Made by a program: the position numbers and the translations under genes. Positions 1 to 7,165 of a stretch of DNA of 13,544 bases are shown one piece after another; the first letter of the stretch is position 1, and every line of letters starts with the position of its first letter. Source of the stretch: an uncultured Anaerolineae bacterium (GTDB lineage: Bacteria; Chloroflexota; Anaerolineae; Anaerolineales; Villigracilaceae); assembly GCA_903882765.1 (NCBI GenBank), contig CAIRYE010000195.1, positions 1 through 13,544 on the forward strand, given 5' to 3'. The notes under the pieces are model-generated. The model was not told where the DNA came from and made no database searches. It saw nothing but the letters and a program-made list of their open reading frames with translations.

Positions 1-402
1 GTTACCGGATCCTCCTTCTACATCCTTGCCGCCGGCTTGGCGGTTGGCGCGCTCTATTCCATCTTCAGCGGCCACAAACCCGATAACACCCTGCCCGGCA
101 TGATCATCTCCGCCATCTCCATCGCTGTGATGTGGGCCTTGGTGCTAGGCAAGCGCAAGGTAGGCAACGCGCTGAACTCGCAAGCCATCCTGGCAGACGC
201 TAATTGCACAATGGTGTGCATTACCATGAGCATGGTGCTGCTGGCATCTAGCTTGGTGTACCAACTCACTGGCTTCGGCCTGATCGATAGCATCGGCGCG
301 CTTGGCTTGGCGTACTTTTCTTTAAAGGAAGGGAAGAAAGCCTTTGAGAAGGCCAACGGTCTGGAAGACACCTGCGGCTGCGCCTGCGCGGCGGATGATT
401 AG
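1..402 (+). CDS. CDF-like cation transporter, C-terminal part (5' end outside window)
   Basis: The reading frame is open from base 1, so the true start lies upstream; 133 residues are visible. They form several hydrophobic helices separated by a short basic loop (KRKVGNALNS), then a segment with SQAILADANCTM, a glycine-rich helix ending IGALGLAYFSLKEG, and a short tail. This order resembles the last membrane helices of cation diffusion facilitator-like transporters, where the S-A-ADA-T motif sits at the start of a late helix, as I recall the family. The usual soluble C-terminal ferredoxin-like domain is absent: the protein stops about 25 residues after the last helix. The tail carries a compact C-x-C-x-C cluster (CGCAC), which could bind a thiophilic metal. 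Likely role: efflux of a divalent cation across the cytoplasmic membrane; the substrate cannot be read from the sequence. Family assignment is moderate because the N-terminal half is missing. Confidence 0.6.
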   Translation, partial: VTGSSFYILAAGLAVGALYSIFSGHKPDNTLPGMIISAISIAVMWALVLGKRKVGNALNSQAILADANCTMVCITMSMVLLASSLVYQLTGFGLIDSIGALGLAYFSLKEGKKAFEKANGLEDTCGCACAADD

Positions 403-446
403 CCCAAAAACCGTTTCGTTCTAATACATCGCATATACGGCTATTG

Positions 447-452
447 TATAAT
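447..452 (+). promoter_or_regulatory. Candidate -10 box of the NfeD-slipin operon
   Basis: A perfect TATAAT lies 38 bases before the NfeD start. No good -35 is present at the expected distance (the bases around 423-430 are AT-rich but unlike TTGACA). Between this box and the start codon is a small hairpin, AGCGG/CCGCT at 460-474 with a TAACT loop, followed immediately by the strong ribosome binding site CGGAGGAAAG. The -10 match is visible; promoter activity is inferred. Confidence 0.4.
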
Positions 453-490
453 GTTCTTAAGCGGTAACTCCGCTAACGATCGGAGGAAAG

Positions 491-1093
491 ATGGACTGGC
501 TTTTTGACCCCAACATTGCCTATTTGATGGTAGTTTCGGGAGTTATGATGTCGATCATCACCATCATCATCCCGGGTACGGGTATACCGGAATTTTTGAT
601 GGTGTTGTTTATGATCGGCGCTTGGTACGGTATGCAAGGCCTTGAAACCAATACCATAGCTTTGGTAGTGGTTGGCCTTAGTTTGATCCCCTTCTTTTTA
701 GCCATAAAGCAGCAAAGCAATCGCACCCTCTGGCTTGTGCTTAGTATTCTTATGCTAACAGCCGGCTCTATCTTCTTGTTTACCGATAGCAGCGGCAAGC
801 CATTGGTGAACTTTTTCCTGGCCGGCACGATCTCGCTCTTGTGCGCCATCTTTTTGTGGCTCTCAATTACCCGCGGTATTCAGGTTGCCAGCACCAAGGT
901 GATCCTCGACCCCGATTCCCCGGTTGGCAAGATCGGCGAAACCCGCTCCGAGGTTTTCAAAAGCGGCTCGGTCTATGTAAACGGCGAGCTATGGTCAGCG
1001 CGCAGTGAAGAACTGATCCCTGAAGGCGAAGCTGTGCGAATCTTGCGCAGGGAAGGTTTTAGCCTTACAGTTAAAGCGATCGATAAAAAGTAA
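491..1093 (+). CDS. nfeD: NfeD-like membrane protein (short form, no protease domain)
   Basis: This 200-residue protein has four to five hydrophobic helices (about 9-28, 33-50, 53-72, 79-98 and 105-125), followed by a soluble OB-fold domain at about 135-197. The OB part has the typical NfeD pattern: VGKIGETRSEV, then GSVYVNGELWSARS, then IPEGEAVRIL and a final GFSLTV strand. The N-terminal ClpP-like serine protease domain found in long NfeD proteins is absent, so this is the short class. The start is supported by the GGAGG-type site ending directly before the ATG. It is 20 bases upstream of the slipin gene, the classic NfeD-slipin arrangement in which the OB domain is thought to partner the SPFH scaffold in membrane microdomains. 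The exact role (membrane stress, lateral membrane organisation) is known only in outline for the family. Confidence 0.88.
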   Translation: MDWLFDPNIAYLMVVSGVMMSIITIIIPGTGIPEFLMVLFMIGAWYGMQGLETNTIALVVVGLSLIPFFLAIKQQSNRTLWLVLSILMLTAGSIFLFTDSSGKPLVNFFLAGTISLLCAIFLWLSITRGIQVASTKVILDPDSPVGKIGETRSEVFKSGSVYVNGELWSARSEELIPEGEAVRILRREGFSLTVKAIDKK

Positions 1094-1113
1094 TCTAATA
1101 AATTGGAGGAAGA

Positions 1114-1992
1114 ATGACTTCTGTTGTATTGATCCTATTTTTCGCAGTGATCGTATTTATTTTTTCAGCCACGGTTCGCATCGTGCCCGAGTACCAACGC
1201 CTGGTTGTGTTCCGCCTTGGCCGTTGTGTGGGCACCAAGGGCCCTGGCGTTATTTTGCTCATCCCAGTGGTAGACCAAGCCCGCATGGTAGACCTGCGTG
1301 AGCAGATCCGCGAGGTTCCTCACCAAACGTCCATCACCAAGGATAACGCCCCCATCAGCATCGACTTCCTTTGGTACTACAAGGTTCTCGACCCCGCCCA
1401 ATCTGTTTTACAGGTAGGCAACTTCGAGCTCTCCGCCGCCGGTATCGCCGCCACCACCTTGCGCGCCGTCATCGGTGGTATTCCGCTGGATGATGTTCTA
1501 TCGGAACGCGAGCACATCAACAACATGCTGCGCACCCGCCTCGATGAAGTGACCGAGCGCTGGGGTGTAAAAGTCACCAACGTTGAGATCCGCGAGATCA
1601 TCCCACCCAGGGATGTTCAAGACGCGATGAACCGCCAAATGTCCGCCGAGCGTATCCGCCGTGCCGTGGTAACCGAATCCACCGGTACGCGTGAGGCCGC
1701 CGTGAACGTAGCCGAAGGCGAAAAGCAAGCCGCCATTCTGCGAGCGGAAGGCCAGAAACAAGGCGCCATTTTGGAAGCCGAAGGCCAACGACAGGCTCAG
1801 CTGTTAAAAGCCGAAGGTTTTGCCGATGCCCTTACCAAGATCAACAGCGTCGCCGCTGACGCCAAACCAAACACCATGACACTGCAATACTTCGACGCCC
1901 TCAAGAAATTAGGCGAAGGCGCCAGCACCAAATACATCTTCCCAATGGAATTCACCGGCATGCTGGAGAACTTTCTGAAGAAAGACAAGTAA
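1114..1992 (+). CDS. Slipin / stomatin-like SPFH-domain membrane scaffold protein
   Basis: This 292-residue protein starts with a single hydrophobic anchor (about 3-19) and then a full SPFH/band-7 domain (about 22-185). Landmarks are VPEYQRLVVFRLGR, the KGPGVILLIPVVD turn, DNAPISIDFLWYYKV, LRAVIGGIPLDDVLSER, WGVKVTNVEIREI and the AMNRQMSAER helix that opens the coiled coil. The coiled coil contains three consecutive 11-residue repeats, each beginning AEG (from residue 200), as in other slipins. Length and layout are normal for the family, which oligomerises into ring- or cage-like assemblies on the membrane and is commonly encoded beside NfeD. A GGAGGAAG ribosome binding site precedes the ATG. 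A strong intrinsic terminator follows within 25 bases, so NfeD and slipin probably form a two-gene operon. Confidence 0.93.
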   Translation: MTSVVLILFFAVIVFIFSATVRIVPEYQRLVVFRLGRCVGTKGPGVILLIPVVDQARMVDLREQIREVPHQTSITKDNAPISIDFLWYYKVLDPAQSVLQVGNFELSAAGIAATTLRAVIGGIPLDDVLSEREHINNMLRTRLDEVTERWGVKVTNVEIREIIPPRDVQDAMNRQMSAERIRRAVVTESTGTREAAVNVAEGEKQAAILRAEGQKQGAILEAEGQRQAQLLKAEGFADALTKINSVAADAKPNTMTLQYFDALKKLGEGASTKYIFPMEFTGMLENFLKKDK

Positions 1993-2011
1993 GCCGTTTT
2001 TCAATTGCGTC

Positions 2012-2044
2012 AAGCGCCTCGGGGCTACCCCGAGGCGCTTTTTT
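2012..2044 (+). terminator. Rho-independent terminator after slipin
   Basis: A perfect 12-bp GC-rich stem, AGCGCCTCGGGG (2013-2024) with CCCCGAGGCGCT (2028-2039), is closed by the triloop CTA and followed by an uninterrupted run of T residues (2039-2044). The stem can extend by one more A-T pair. It sits 20 bases after the slipin stop codon and ends the NfeD-slipin operon. Confidence 0.95.
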
Positions 2045-2275
2045 ATTGCCTCAGTAAATGGCCCGGCATTCTATTGCCATCATCTATCCACTCTCTCTTT
2101 TCACAAAAAAACAACAAGCTTTGCCCTCAAAAGAAATGGATCTCGTGGTTAAAAGCCGTTTCAATTGCGCGAAATTCCCTTTCCCCATTTGGGTTTGAAA
2201 TACTCAAACAGAATAACATGCCGCCACCTACCACCGTGGAAATAGCAAGCGCAAGGAAGTGACGGTAATTAATGC
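2045..2275. other. AT-rich intergenic stretch with no convincing gene
   Basis: No convincing gene is seen here. A plus-strand frame of 85 codons starts inside the terminator hairpin, has no ribosome binding site and a composition unlike a protein. On the minus strand, 2219-2127 could encode 30 residues from an ATG, with an open frame continuing upstream to read as a hydrophobic segment; it has no visible ribosome binding site. The stretch holds a near-copy of the sequence just after the slipin stop: AAGCCGTTTTTCAATTGCG at 1991-2009 and AAGCCGTTTCAATTGCG at about 2153-2169. Confidence 0.5.
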
Positions 2276-2281
2276 TATACT
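2276..2281 (+). promoter_or_regulatory. Candidate -10 box upstream of the SLOG gene
   Basis: TATACT lies 32 bases before the start codon of the SLOG-family gene in an AT-rich stretch. No recognisable -35 is seen 16-18 bases upstream. AGGAA at 2293-2297 is too far from the ATG to be a normal ribosome binding site. Weak evidence only. Confidence 0.3.
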
Positions 2282-2313
2282 GAATTTAATATAGGAACAT
2301 ACTAGATGGGACC

Positions 2314-2880
2314 ATGGTTACAAAAATAACCCGTATTGGTGTTTGTGGTCATCGCGCCCTCCCAAAAAAGGAGGCCTTCAAAACTGCGCTATCAAAAAGT
2401 TCCCAACTCCTGAAACAATATTTTCCAACCTCCACTTTTCAGGTTACTTCCTGCCTAGCTGAGGGAGCCGACCAATTACTGGCGCATCATTTCCTCACCT
2501 CCCTTTCCGCATCTTTATTGGGCATTTTACCCCTTCCGCTAATTGAATACAAATATGATTTTTCTAGCTCCAAGGGGGTAAGCCAATTAGAAAGCTTACT
2601 TTCACAAAGCGAACGAGTTCTTCTTCCCAATCCAACAATCCTTAGACCGCTTGCCTATCAAACTGCGAATTTATTATTACTGGAAAATAGCGATATCCTT
2701 GTTGCCATTTGGGATGGTGAGCTTGTGCGTGGCCCCGGTGGAACTTGGGAGGTTGTCGCTATTGCCCGTTCCCTTAAGCTTCCCTTGATCATTATTCTCA
2801 TCGATCCGGTAACACCCTCGGTCAGAGTTATTACCGAGAATTTTCCACCCGCTTTACCAACCAATAGGAGGCCCTCGTGA
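2314..2880 (+). CDS. SLOG-family (LOG/DprA-like Rossmann) nucleotide-ligand-binding protein
   Basis: This is a 188-residue single-domain protein. It begins with a beta strand and glycine turn, RIGVCGHRAL (GHR at 12-14). Then come SCLAEGADQLLA (46-57), LLGILPLPLIEY, a helix with AYQTAN (114-119), the strand SDILVAIWDGE (126-136) and the loop RGPGGTWEVV (139-148). The GHR turn, the S-LAEGAD helix and the late PGG-T-E loop are the hallmarks of the SLOG superfamily, which includes LOG/lysine-decarboxylase-like proteins, DprA/Smf, TRPM N-termini and the sensor part of ThsA. SLOG domains bind or process nucleotide-derived ligands, and several sense NAD-derived messengers in antiphage systems. The gene ends in a GTGA overlap with the downstream RyR-domain membrane protein, so the two are made together. 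The start has only a weak ribosome binding site, but no other in-frame start follows the upstream stop. The exact ligand is unknown. Confidence 0.8.
   Translation: MVTKITRIGVCGHRALPKKEAFKTALSKSSQLLKQYFPTSTFQVTSCLAEGADQLLAHHFLTSLSASLLGILPLPLIEYKYDFSSSKGVSQLESLLSQSERVLLPNPTILRPLAYQTANLLLLENSDILVAIWDGELVRGPGGTWEVVAIARSLKLPLIIILIDPVTPSVRVITENFPPALPTNRRPS
2866..2879 (+). promoter_or_regulatory. Ribosome binding site and GTGA overlap coupling SLOG and RyR genes
   Basis: A perfect AGGAGG (2866-2871) lies inside the end of the SLOG gene, five bases before the GTG start at 2877. The GTG overlaps the SLOG stop TGA (2878-2880). This supports the GTG as the genuine start of the membrane protein and implies translational coupling of the pair. 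Confidence 0.85.
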
Positions 2881-4580
2881 ATGGTTCAAGGCAAGGTTAT
2901 TGGATATTTTTAGGAGCATGGTGGATCATTGGCTTTGCACTTGGCATCAGCGGTTTCCAAACATATTCCCAGCTGAACGGGATGCAATGGCAATTTAGCG
3001 AAATTCTTTATCGTACCATCCAATTGATCGTGTTGGAATCTGGGGCTGTTGGCGGCAAGCTCAATTGGATGCTCGAGTCAGCGCGATATTTGCTTCCTGC
3101 CCTCACAGGTCTCACCGCGGTTCAAGCCCTAATGCACCTCTTCCGCGAACAACGAATGTGGATACAGATCAAATCCTTGCGAGGTCATGTTGTGGTGTGC
3201 GGGTATGGTCACAAAGGCAGTAGCTTGGCCCGGGATCTGCTTGCCAACGGGTACAAGGTTGTAGTGATCGATGTTAACCAAACAATATTTGATCCAACCG
3301 ACCCAGCCATCGCGGGCATTCACTTTGTTCCAGGTGACGCCCGAGACGCAAGTATTTTACAAAAATGTAACTTACAAAATGCCAGCCATTTGGTATGTAT
3401 GGTCAGCCAAGACCAAGCAAATTTGGAGATTGCCCTTACCGCTACAAAATTTTTAGGAAGCAACCGTACGCAGCCGCTCCATTGTGTCATCCACCTAGAA
3501 TCAACCGAATTACTCTCACTGGTCAAAGGCATCGAGTTGGATTCTGACATTAGCCGCTCTTTGGTCGTAGAGGTTTTCAACCCATATACCCATGCCGCGC
3601 GTCAAATCATCAATGAGGATGACGGTTGGCTAACGCAACAAACCTCAGATATCCGCGTGCCTTCCCCCATCCTAGTGATTGGGTTAGGCCGGCTCGGCGC
3701 GAACATCATCCAGCAAGTTGCCTATCGCTGCTATCGACAAAAGAAAACCGGAAAGCTGACAATTTATATTTTTGATTCTGACGCCAACCAAAAATCCCAG
3801 CGGTTGTTACAGAACCACCCACATTTGGAGAAAGTTTGCCGTCTTATACCAACCAACGTAGATCTTTCACAAAATTTTGAGTTGGAATCCGCGATCGCTA
3901 GTATATCTGCCGAACCACCAAAGCGACTCTATTTATGCCTCAGCAACCCCATCCTCAGTTTGCAAATTGTGCTTAGCCTACAAAAAAACCCGATCTTCCA
4001 ACTTGTTCCTATTCAATTACGAATCGGCAATGAAATCAATTTACTGAACATTCTCTGCAAAACCGGGCAGATCAAACCACCTCAGCTCATTCCATTCGAG
4101 ATGATCAACCGAACCTGTTCCGCCGAGTTGGTCGTTGGCGGGCTGGAAGAAGCATTAGCCCAAGGGCTCTACTATAATTATCTAACCGGAAAAGGAATCA
4201 ACCAAATAGATAAGCCTTGGTTGGGGATCAGCGAGGCTGAAAAACAAGAAAATCGTGCCCAAGCCCGCCGAATCACCGCCCTCCTTGGGAAATTCAATTT
4301 CCAACTACGAGCGTTGGTAAATTGGGATGCTGCCGATTTTACCTTTGTTGAAAAGGATCTCCTACAGATGGCCATCGTTGAGCACGATAAGTGGCGAATA
4401 AATAAACAAAATGCCGGCTGGACCTATGCCGCCCAAACAAATCCTAAACAGAAACAACACAGAGATTTGGTTTCCTGGCAAGACCTACCCCATATTGAAC
4501 GTCAGAAGAACATCCAATTCGTGCGAGAGTTGCCGCTCCTCTTGGCCGATTTGGGGTTTCAGATCGAAATAAAAGAATAG
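2877..4580 (+). CDS. Membrane protein with two TrkA-N/RCK-like NAD-binding domains and a C-terminal RyR domain
   Basis: This 567-residue protein starts with a hydrophobic helix (about 8-27), a re-entrant-looking segment (about 41-56) and a second helix (about 70-88), a two-TM layout as in small K+ channels; the TVGYG-type selectivity filter is not present. A TrkA-N/RCK-like Rossmann domain follows: HVVVCGYGHKGSS with G109-x-G111-xx-G114 and an acidic residue, D132, at the end of beta-2. A second one is at LVIGLGRLGAN (G269-x-G271-xx-G274). The C-terminus (about 492-560) matches the RyR repeat of ryanodine receptors: H-x-x-W (H503, W506), GWTY (514-517), K-x-H (526-528), LVSW (531-534), then a charged helix and ELPLLLADLGFQI. 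RyR domains occur in bacterial conflict and signalling proteins beside SLOG domains. I infer a ligand-gated membrane effector or channel. The GTG start overlaps the SLOG stop. Confidence 0.82.
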   Translation: MNGSRQGYWIFLGAWWIIGFALGISGFQTYSQLNGMQWQFSEILYRTIQLIVLESGAVGGKLNWMLESARYLLPALTGLTAVQALMHLFREQRMWIQIKSLRGHVVVCGYGHKGSSLARDLLANGYKVVVIDVNQTIFDPTDPAIAGIHFVPGDARDASILQKCNLQNASHLVCMVSQDQANLEIALTATKFLGSNRTQPLHCVIHLESTELLSLVKGIELDSDISRSLVVEVFNPYTHAARQIINEDDGWLTQQTSDIRVPSPILVIGLGRLGANIIQQVAYRCYRQKKTGKLTIYIFDSDANQKSQRLLQNHPHLEKVCRLIPTNVDLSQNFELESAIASISAEPPKRLYLCLSNPILSLQIVLSLQKNPIFQLVPIQLRIGNEINLLNILCKTGQIKPPQLIPFEMINRTCSAELVVGGLEEALAQGLYYNYLTGKGINQIDKPWLGISEAEKQENRAQARRITALLGKFNFQLRALVNWDAADFTFVEKDLLQMAIVEHDKWRINKQNAGWTYAAQTNPKQKQHRDLVSWQDLPHIERQKNIQFVRELPLLLADLGFQIEIKE

Positions 4581-4620
4581 GGCGATTGCGCTAAAACATC
4601 CCTATTTCAAAAATATTCTT

Positions 4621-4670
4621 TCAGACCAACAAAATACCAATTTCATTGGTCTGAGATTTAATTTATTTCA
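4621..4670. terminator. Probable bidirectional terminator between convergent operons
   Basis: TCAGACCAA (4621-4629) and TTGGTCTGA (4646-4654) form a perfect 9-bp stem around a 16-base loop in the 82-base gap between two converging genes. T-rich tracts follow on the plus side (GATTTAATTTATTTC) and, read on the minus strand, A/T-rich sequence follows too (AAGAATATTTTTG). A second, mutually exclusive 5-bp hairpin, ACCAA/TTGGT (4636-4650), shares the right arm. The moderate stem strength lowers confidence. Confidence 0.65.
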
Positions 4671-5874
4671 TCCAAATAGGGCAAGAACCCGCGAAGGGAT
4701 CTTTCATTAATGGCTCTGAAATACTATTCCCAACAATATCCACCATTACCAGGTACCTTGCCTCATCTTCACTCGTAAGAAAAACAAATTTATTGTCTGG
4801 CGTCCAACCACAATAACTAACAATCTTCCCCTGAAGGGGTTTAAGGTCCACAGTTTTGCCATCCGTTGTAGCCGCCAAACTGATAACTGGCACTGGTATC
4901 AACAAACCTTTGATACCCATGCAAAAATAAGTTGTTCCAAAGACATATGTTCCGTCGTTCGACCATTCGTTGAAAATTGGATGAGAATCGTTCTTACATC
5001 CTACCGGTCCGGAAAGGAAATCGATCTTATCAGTAATAAAATCGGCGGCGGAAAGGATGCCGACATTCTCTGAGGTTACATAACCGATCCTTTTGCCATC
5101 TTGGGATGTCGCGAGATCGAATAGTTTCCCTGGCGCGCCAGGAATCATTTCATTCGTCCCAGTCTGGGTATCATAGATCATTGGATCACCATTGTTCAAC
5201 CAGGTAATTTTTTTCCCATTTTCCACCCATTGCGGTTGAAGTGCCTGGTCAGAATTGAAGAGCTTTTTCATTCCACTGCCATCATTGTTTACCACATATA
5301 TTTGATCAGAAGCCGCAAAATGAGCTTTCCCAATGACTTGAAGATCATTCGGCGACCATATCCACCGAATCACCTTAGCGCCGGTATCTTCTAGCATCAC
5401 AATTTTGGATAGATCTATCGTCGCGATGTAATATTCATAACGATAGCTACTACCAGCTTCCCCTTCAGTAGCGGCCTGAATGACAGTAAATTTTCCATCG
5501 TTGGATGGCGTAAATTGGGTCGCGTAGAGCGTTTTCCCGATCGCTAATTCAACATCACCTCTGGTTAGGATAATTTTCATAGTCGAGGTAGCCAAATCAT
5601 ACTCATATAATTTATACCCAGCGAAGGAAGTTGCTTTTCCACTAGGCAAGGTTACCTTCTCATCGATCATCGATTCAAACAGAAAACTTCCAGTTCCTCC
5701 GCCAATGGGGGTAACGGTTGCCGTGGGGATTGCGGTACTCGTGGGTGTGATGGTAGGCGTCATGCTGGGGGTAGGTGTTAATTCTGGCTGAACAAGTTCA
5801 ACCGGTTTTGTTCCGCAAGAATTGCTGGCAAAAGCGATCACCAACAAAATAGAGAGAACGTATTTATTTTTCAT
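4663..5874 (-). CDS. Surface lipoprotein with Thr/Pro linker and TolB-like beta-propeller (paralogue 2)
   Basis: This 403-residue protein has a lipoprotein-type signal peptide (MKNKY plus a hydrophobic core) with the acylatable cysteine at residue 20. The lipobox is atypical (S-N-S-C, with Asn at -2). A Thr/Pro-rich linker (about 31-56) acts as a spacer from the membrane, then GGG begins the globular part. From about 60 to 403 it shows repeated propeller-blade motifs of the TolB/PD40 kind (WIWSPND, PQWVENGKKITWL, DGKRIGYVTS, EWSNDGTYVFG, CGWTPDNKFVFL). Four mature-domain cysteines sit in the second half, fitting an oxidising extracytoplasmic location. It is a tandem paralogue of the gene upstream, from which it is separated by 18 bases with a GTGGAGAA ribosome binding site. 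It is the last gene of the TIR-WD40 operon. Function is not known; surface sensing or scaffolding by a propeller is an inference. Confidence 0.82.
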   Translation of the reverse strand: MKNKYVLSILLVIAFASNSCGTKPVELVQPELTPTPSMTPTITPTSTAIPTATVTPIGGGTGSFLFESMIDEKVTLPSGKATSFAGYKLYEYDLATSTMKIILTRGDVELAIGKTLYATQFTPSNDGKFTVIQAATEGEAGSSYRYEYYIATIDLSKIVMLEDTGAKVIRWIWSPNDLQVIGKAHFAASDQIYVVNNDGSGMKKLFNSDQALQPQWVENGKKITWLNNGDPMIYDTQTGTNEMIPGAPGKLFDLATSQDGKRIGYVTSENVGILSAADFITDKIDFLSGPVGCKNDSHPIFNEWSNDGTYVFGTTYFCMGIKGLLIPVPVISLAATTDGKTVDLKPLQGKIVSYCGWTPDNKFVFLTSEDEARYLVMVDIVGNSISEPLMKDPFAGSCPIWMK

Positions 5875-5892
5875 ATTTTCTCCACAATTTTT

Positions 5893-7101
5893 CTACTTGA
5901 TCCACATCGGACAACGGCCATTATAGGGGATCGCCTCTATCGGGTCAGAAGAATAGTTTTCCACGATTTTTACAAGGATCAAATAGCCTTTTTTATCCAA
6001 CTTCCCAAGGAGTACCAAGTGGTTATCAGGCGACCATCCGCAATATTCACTTAGCTCCCCCTGAATGTTTTTAAAGGAAACTCTGGTACCATCCTCCACA
6101 AGCGCGACACTATAACTCGACTTCGGGATCAAATTCTTGAAAAGAACCAGGCAGGAGGTCGATTTTATTAGAATATTTTTTTCATCCGCTGACCAAGCGA
6201 CGATTCGTGGCGGATATTTCCCTTGGCAATTATTTTCAACCCGAACCGAGATCGATCTCGCTTCAGAAAAATCAGCTTTCGTCACAAAAAACTCATTTTT
6301 CATGGTGGAATAGGCTACATACTTACCTGATGGGGAATAAAGCATTGTGTTCAAAGGTTCCTCCACCGCGGCGATCGCTTTAGTTGAATTGGTTTGAATA
6401 TCGAAAACCATTGGCTTTCCATTGTCCAGCCAATATATCTTTTCGCTATCCCAGGACCATTGTGGGTTAGATACCCACGCGGGTTCTCTTATGATTTTCA
6501 TATCACTTCCGTCGCTGTTCACCAAATAAATGGTGGCTGAAGTTCCCTTCACTGCGTACCCGATCAACGCGCCGCTATCCGGCGACCAGACCCAATGGAT
6601 ATTCTGCGCTCCTGAGGTGAGTAAAGGCGTGATAGATTTGAGATCAAGTGTAGTGATATACGTTTCGTAGGTGTCGTACCCTGTCATCGCAATTTCTGTC
6701 GACGCATAAATGAGAATCAATGTGCCATCTGGGGAGGATTCATAGAGTGTTGAAGAAAACTTTTTTCCGATCGCGTTCTCAAAACTCTCTCTCGTGATCA
6801 GGTTCGAGCTTTTTTGCGTTGCGAGATCTAACCGGTATAACGCTTCCCCTGAAAATTGAATTTGGCTGCCATCGGGCAAGGAATATTTTTCAGGGACAGA
6901 GAAAGGATAAAGCATAAACCCTTTCCCACCTCCCACGGGTGTGGGGGTTATGGTTGGCGTGGTTGTAGGGGTTCGGGTCGGTGTGAGTGTGCTAGGGATA
7001 GAAGTGGACGTGGGGGTAGAGTTGGGTATTAAGGGCGTTCCGCAAGCGCTAAGCAAGAAGGAAATCGCGAGAACGATGTAGATCATAAATTGTTTTTTCA
7101 T
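5893..7101 (-). CDS. Surface lipoprotein with Thr/Pro linker and TolB-like beta-propeller (paralogue 1)
   Basis: This 402-residue protein has a canonical lipoprotein signal (MKKQ, hydrophobic core, L-S-A-C with Cys20) followed by a Thr/Pro/Ser linker (about 22-56) and GGGKG. The remainder carries propeller-blade motifs (WVWSPDSGALIGY, PQWSWDSEKIYWLDNG, YSPSGKYVAYST, AWSADEKNILI, YCGWSPDNHLVLL) and ends CPMWIK. It lines up almost without gaps with the next gene. The two share YCGW-PDN, the CP-W-K end, the conserved mature-domain cysteines and the GGG junction, so they arose by tandem duplication. The ribosome binding site GGAGG (7106-7110) sits four bases before the ATG. It lies 64 bases downstream of the TIR-WD40 gene on the same strand with no terminator seen between, so co-transcription is likely. 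In Gram-positive-like or monoderm Chloroflexota it would be anchored on the outer face of the membrane. Confidence 0.83.
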   Translation of the reverse strand: MKKQFMIYIVLAISFLLSACGTPLIPNSTPTSTSIPSTLTPTRTPTTTPTITPTPVGGGKGFMLYPFSVPEKYSLPDGSQIQFSGEALYRLDLATQKSSNLITRESFENAIGKKFSSTLYESSPDGTLILIYASTEIAMTGYDTYETYITTLDLKSITPLLTSGAQNIHWVWSPDSGALIGYAVKGTSATIYLVNSDGSDMKIIREPAWVSNPQWSWDSEKIYWLDNGKPMVFDIQTNSTKAIAAVEEPLNTMLYSPSGKYVAYSTMKNEFFVTKADFSEARSISVRVENNCQGKYPPRIVAWSADEKNILIKSTSCLVLFKNLIPKSSYSVALVEDGTRVSFKNIQGELSEYCGWSPDNHLVLLGKLDKKGYLILVKIVENYSSDPIEAIPYNGRCPMWIK

Positions 7102-7165
7102 TTAACCTCCAAATTCAAATAAGTTATCAAAGTACCTTATGGTAGTTCCAACAACCAAACCTCCC

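Noticed and set aside
2005..2262. 85-codon plus-strand open frame after slipin
   Set aside because: It begins inside the terminator hairpin, has no ribosome binding site and the peptide does not look like a folded protein.
2877..4580. Calling the RyR-domain protein a K+ channel or TrkA uptake protein
   Set aside because: No TVGYG-type filter is visible and the two-TM plus RyR layout is unlike TrkA, so only a channel-like membrane protein is claimed.
5700..5790. GGTGT/TACCC-rich low-complexity runs in the two lipoprotein genes (also 6930-7030)
   Set aside because: They encode the Thr/Pro linkers; they are coding low complexity, not an independent repeat element.
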